From Silene conica (lineage: Eukaryota; Streptophyta; Magnoliopsida; Caryophyllales; Caryophyllaceae), in NCBI GenBank assembly GCA_029255685.2, contig CM055311.2:53279048-53343047 (forward strand): a DNA stretch of 64,000 nucleotides. The letters are read 5' to 3'. The position numbers were made by a program, and so were the translations under genes. Each line of letters starts with the position of its first letter. Within the stretch, counting starts at the first letter, position 1. The notes under the pieces are model-generated. The model made no database searches, was not told the origin of the DNA, and saw only the letters and a program-made list of their open reading frames with translations. Positions 60,138 to 64,000 of this stretch are shown here, one piece after another.

Positions 60138-62081
60138 TGTGGGGAATATAACATGTATTCACCCTAAACTTGCAGGATTATAATGAAAATTATAGTTGTG
60201 ATTATAATCATAAGATAAATAAAAACATGAATAGAGTACAACCTTTAGTCCTTGTGCGAAAGGCCTAAGAACAGGAATTAACACAAATTCCCTCCTATAA
60301 CTTGCACCCAAGACTTTGTTTGAGACGATGCTGCGTGTGCTAGAAAGGCTCTTCAATTGCCTTGCAATATGGGGAGAGTTATTGAGGTTTTAGATGTGAG
60401 ATCTGAGTTTTGGGAGAAGAATGCTCTCAAAACCCTAATTGTGAAAATTGTGATTCAACAGTTAACCAAGAGTCCTGACATAAGGAGAAGGACTCTCCTT
60501 ATGTATAGGGATGTCAATGGGGCGGGGCGGGTGCGGAGGGGGGTCAACCCGCGCCCGCCCCGCGAAATTTTTATGCGCACCCGCGCCCGCCCCGTGACCC
60601 GCGGCGGGTTGAACTATTCAAAACCATCCCCGCCCCGCGGGGACCCGTTGACCCGCCTATCTTCTCAAGAAATGTAAATCGTAAATTTAAAATATACTTG
60701 TCGTACTACTTATACAAATAAGTTTTAGCAAAATGGCTTAACATTGAATTAACTAGAGTCCGTGGAGCCATAAAACGGTTTTACATACAAATAAACCACT
60801 AAAAACATGCACAAACAGCAACCCAAATCCCAAATTCTGACAGAGTACTAGAAGAGAACAAAACTACACAACAAATACTCTTCAATTCTTCATCTTCAGT
60901 TCTTCAGCTCCGTTTTTTTTATCAGTTTGGGAAATTGGGGATTTTGGGGAATTTGGGTAGCTAGTGAATGACCTGAATGCAGTGATAACGATTTACGAAT
61001 GATTATTGTTTATTGTCTTATTGGACTGGGGAAGTGGATAGTCTGGGTTAGTGGGTTATTTTACTTATTTACTTGTGTTGGGCCTGGGGAGGTGGGTAGT
61101 TGGGTAGGATAGATTTAATTTATAAAAAGTTTTTATTATTATTTAAGTTATATTTATTTTATCTTATTATTCTTATATATTACTAATAGATATTATTATT
61201 TATTAGGTGGGTATAAGCGGGGCGGGGACATGTGGGGCGGGGCGAGCGGGGTGGGTGTGGGGCGGGGTGGGTATGGGGCGGGTCTCATGTGAAACCCGCA
61301 CCCGCCCCGCGACCCGCGACGAATGATGCTTTTGAAACCCATCCCCGCCCCACGACCCGCCAAATTATTACCCACGCCCGCCCCACGTGGGGCGGGTGCG
61401 GGGCGAGACCCGCCAAGACCGGCCCCATTGACATCCCTACTTATGTAGCCTTAGGTCGGCCGGCCGAATGGGTATGGGGTAAGAGTGGGCTTTTTCCACT
61501 CTTACCTTATTCCTTTGCATGATTCGACCCGATTTGCTAAAATTATAATTCGCGGGTTTTATTATAAATCGCATACGTGTTATCAGATATTAATGCAGTC
61601 GATGTATTAATAATGGTCTGATAAAATTACGATATTGTATAATTACCCAAATTAATATAACTGTTTATATTAATACGCGAAATTAATATTTAATTAAATA
61701 TAACCGTTTATATTTAATTTTACGAATTAATCATGTAATCCGTATTAGCTAAAATTATTTAATCCGTATTAAATAATAATTTCAACATCTCATTGACTAA
61801 TTTAATAGTCAATACCTCTGACTAACTGTTTAGTCGTATTCGGCATAAATGTGACTGTATTTTCATACCTTCACATCTCTCAAACGTGTCCTATAGGTGT
61901 GACGTATAAGGACCAGTTGATCACCGCCATCTGTATGACAATAACGTCAAACTTATCTAGCAAGCCAACCGTTATTGATAAACGTGGATCAACTGGTAAT
62001 AATACAGAAGTATGCCCTTGTGATCCTTAAAGAGATTTAATAAGTCATTGTACTTAATTGTCAAGGACACCAGCCCCTACA
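60138..62081 (-). repeat. 5' LTR of element C, with hAT insertion
   Basis: Matches 52427-53428 in two blocks, 60138-60505 and 61448-62081, separated by the 934-bp hAT element and its duplication. Confidence 0.92.
60506..61439. mobile_element. Non-autonomous hAT transposon
   Basis: 934 bp with 17-bp inverted ends TAGGGATGTCAATGGGG / CCCCATTGACATCCCTA and an exact 8-bp duplication CTTATGTA (60498-60505 and 61440-61447), diagnostic of hAT. Both subterminal zones (about 60520-60660 and 61215-61430) are packed with GGGGCGGG-type repeats and their complement; the core is AT-rich. There is no transposase frame, so it would be moved by a helper. ORFs across the GC-rich ends are artefacts. Confidence 0.92.
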
Positions 62082-62260
62082 TTGCCATGGGTCCTAGGTT
62101 CGAATCCCAACAAGCACACACTACACTAATTACCCTAAGGTGGCTAAGTTCCTATTTCGAGCCCCACCTAAGTCTAAAAAAACTCGTATAGAACGAATAC
62201 AAGCAAGCTTATTAAACGAACGATTTAATTAAAAAGGAACTAACAATGCGAGGTATTACA
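62082..62260 (-). repeat. 5' LTR of element B, outer part
   Basis: Continuation of the B LTR past Copia C, ending at 62260 (minus start TGTAATACC). It opens with the repeated TTGCC target bases. Confidence 0.9.
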
Positions 62261-62265
62261 GGGGT

Positions 62266-63698
62266 GCCAAAGATAAGATTTATAAAACCTCAGCTTAAAC
62301 TAGATAGGATAAGTCAAGGGTCGAACCACAAGGAGACAAGGTTAATTATGTTTGCGAATTTAAAGTCTATTGCAAGTAACCAAAAAGGGGGGTTGATTTA
62401 AGGTTTGAACTAACAACTAAAAGAGCAAATAAACAAGAGAATTAAAATAAGATAAAAAGGAGATTAGGAACTTTGGTTCCCCATGGTCAAAACAAGTCAA
62501 TGAAAGGTAAAATAACCACATAACACAATCCCAAGGAACAAAGAATAAACCTTTAGGTCAATATTCTACCCAATCCTTACGGTCTTAGGGTTCCTAGAAA
62601 AGCACTAAACTTTCGTTCAAGGGCAATCCCAAAGTTGTTGTTAAACTAATCCTAATAATCTTTCAATCCTAAGGATTAGTTCACCAACAACAATGGGGGA
62701 TTGGTAATTCAATCATTAAACTTATCAAAATCAAGTCTTTACCATGGTTCCCCTAATTCCTAATCACAAGAATTAGCTATGCATAATCTTAATCATAAAA
62801 TTAACAATAACAAGAATTAAGAACATCAAAAGAATTAACATAATTAAAGATGATAATAAAGAGGGAAGCATGGATTGAGAAACAACAATAAGATGAACAA
62901 CAAGATTAATTGAAAAGGAAAGATTGAATTGTAGCAAACTTACAACTTAATTGGAAATCTAAGAACAAAGATGAAAACTTGGTAAATCTTCTCTCTAACT
63001 ATGGAGTTTTGACTAATATAGACTGCTTGACCTAATTTTCGTGCTTATGTCTCCTTAAATAAGTTCTAATTACAAGATTAGGAGTAAAGCCCGTAATAAA
63101 AATCGCGGAAACACAGTCGCCTGGTCGGTCGACCTACTTTTTGGGTCGGTCGACCTCTTAATGACCTAATAACTTGAATGGGCTTTGCGGAAACTTCTGG
63201 GTCTGCGCTGAGGTCGGTCGACCCAATTAGTAGGTCGGTCGACCTAATGTCGGGACTATAGCGTGCGTCGATCTTAAAACAGCTGCCATTTCTTCGTTAC
63301 TCATCTTAATCAAGCGATTCTTGCGGCGTTGGAAAGCTAAAAGGATAAGCTTTCACCTCCAACTGGAATCACTCTATTATCAGCTCTAGAACTCGAGATA
63401 TAGCCATTTGAAACAGGCTGCAACATCGTGGATCGATTCTTTGCTATATGCACCTTTGCTTATGCTATCTTCAGGCCTTGAAATATGCGCTAGGCTTCGT
63501 TCCTTCTTGTCCTTAGTCATGAAAAGTCCCGAGGGCATAAATTTGATATAAAATCGTCCCTTTTCCGCATAAATCTGCAAAAGAGCATAAAAATACGAAA
63601 GTAGACAATTGTTGGGAAATAAATGCTAAAACATTGTAAATGAGCTCTAAAATGCGTGTGAAAATAGATGTAAAACATCATAAAATAGACACGCATCA
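62266..63698 (-). repeat. 5' LTR of element D, outer part
   Basis: Aligns with 22917-24349 along its full length with about twenty differences. It ends at CACGCATCA (63698), followed by the ACCAC duplication. Confidence 0.92.
63123..63244 (+). repeat. Two box pairs in D 5' LTR
   Basis: GGTCGGTCGACC starts at 63123, 63144, 63212 and 63233, the same arrangement as in the other D LTR. Confidence 0.95.
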
Positions 63699-63703
63699 AC
63701 CAC

Positions 63704-64000
63704 ATGTGACACTTCGACAAACAATGCAATATTTCGCCAATTCTTTTTGCAATGCTTTGAAACGAGTTTATACATGATAAATAAAACATGTGAAACACTT
63801 CATCCCAGCTATTTAAGTATATAACGACTTACAAATGTATACAAACGACAAGGATTACGATTTACAAGACAAACACGAATTAAAACAAGGAAACATCGCC
63901 TTTTTGAGATAAACATCATGAATATGTGACGGATACTAATTACCGATTAACTATCATCAAATTCCTCATATTGTAACACAAAATCAAAACTTAAATTCAT
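63704..64000. other. Right flank of the nest, unassigned
   Basis: AT-rich DNA with no recognised feature. Before D inserted, it was contiguous with the sequence left of 22891. Confidence 0.5.

Larger units (their letters stand above)
52427..62081 (-). mobile_element. Element C: Ty1/Copia fossil
   Basis: Flanked by TTGCC (52422-52426 and 62082-62086) inside the B 5' LTR. LTRs are 52427-53428 and 60138-62081 (about 1.0 kb without the hAT insertion). It has a tRNA-Met primer site, gag-pol in one long frame plus an N-terminal gag piece, and a 1.8-kb leader. LTR differences are about 1% by eye. It is nearly whole, with about one or two breaks. It is related to the decayed element E by gag and LTR start; I do not assign a named lineage. 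Confidence 0.92.
42750..62260 (-). mobile_element. Element B: Ty3/Gypsy chromovirus fossil with nested Copia C
   Basis: Flanked by GGGGT (42745-42749 and 62261-62265). Left LTR 42750-45030, gag-pol 45210-49799, primer site near 50290, right LTR 50305-52426 continuing at 62082-62260. The pol is close to that of A by eye, but the outer half of the LTR is largely different, so B is a sister subfamily. It inserted into the palindromic end of the D 5' LTR. It is broken, with about two or three breaks. Confidence 0.92.
22896..63698 (-). mobile_element. Element D: Athila-like, non-autonomous LTR fossil holding the nest
   Basis: The 5-bp duplication ACCAC flanks it (22891-22895 and 63699-63703). LTRs are 22896-24349 and, interrupted by B, 42729-42749 plus 62266-63698. 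The primer site matches tRNA-Asp, the habit of Athila-type Gypsy elements. Once inserted elements and the tandem copy are set aside, only about 3.5 kb of interior remains, with gag-like frames and no protease, reverse transcriptase, RNase H or integrase. It is therefore a non-autonomous element that would have needed a helper. The two LTRs differ at about twenty positions in 1.43 kb, the largest divergence in the nest. Confidence 0.85.

Noticed and set aside
61232-61522. Plus-strand ORFs over the GC-rich ends of the hAT element
   Set aside because: Low-complexity Gly/Arg/Pro reading of GGGGCGGG repeats; no transposase motif.
1-64000. CRISPR array, rRNA or tRNA genes, or any cellular protein gene
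   Set aside because: No regular repeat-spacer array, no rRNA-like block and no cloverleaf were seen. All long frames are explained by transposable elements.

Overview
The window looks like a repeat-rich intergenic stretch of a flowering plant nuclear genome. The evidence is Ty1/Copia elements with tRNA-Met primer sites, Ty3/Gypsy elements with a chromodomain-like C terminus, an element primed by tRNA-Asp, a CACTA end, a hAT element and AT-rich flanks. A eudicot is likely; I cannot name a species. I find no cellular gene, tRNA, rRNA or CRISPR array that I can support. Nearly all coding sequence belongs to LTR retroelements, which I treat as fossils.

Layout. 1-2698: a 149-bp tandem duplication, unassigned DNA and the terminal part of a CACTA transposon ending at 2698. 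2699-16291: a Sirevirus-like Copia element on the minus strand (F), with 5' LTR at 14806-16291, gag, pol and a probable env-like third gene. That third gene is split by a Gypsy-related LTR-only insertion (G, 4552-7686) with target duplications ATACC. 16292-21366: a decayed Copia element (E) keeping its 5' LTR, primer site, long leader and gag remnants. 21367-22890: unassigned.

22891-63703 is one nest about 40.8 kb across, resolved by target-site duplications. Element D (22896-63698, minus, ACCAC) is an Athila-like element with LTRs of about 1.45 kb, a tRNA-Asp primer site, gag-like ORFs and no pol. Into D went Gypsy A (26794-36387, plus, CTTGT) and, inside D's 5' LTR, Gypsy B (42750-62260, minus, GGGGT). 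Copia C (52427-62081, minus, TTGCC) then entered the right LTR of B, and a 934-bp hAT element (60506-61439, CTTATGTA) entered the right LTR of C. A 5.24-kb tandem duplication (36353-41595 / 41596-46844) arose after A and B were in place and copied the end of A, a slice of D and the left part of B. LTR differences counted by eye fit this order: about 1.5% for D, about 1% for B and C, about 0.7% for A.

The most unusual signal is a 12-bp box, GGTCGGTCGACC or its reverse complement. It occurs in pairs whose starts are always exactly 21 bp apart, while the 9-bp spacer varies. The pairs sit in the LTRs, tail and gag-like frame of D and also in the leader of the unrelated Copia C. Other signals are duplicated polypurine-tract/LTR-start junctions beside hairpins in both the Gypsy and Copia families, a recurring hairpin inside the gag and pol of F, and a cluster of TGGGCC boxes at 3514-3716.
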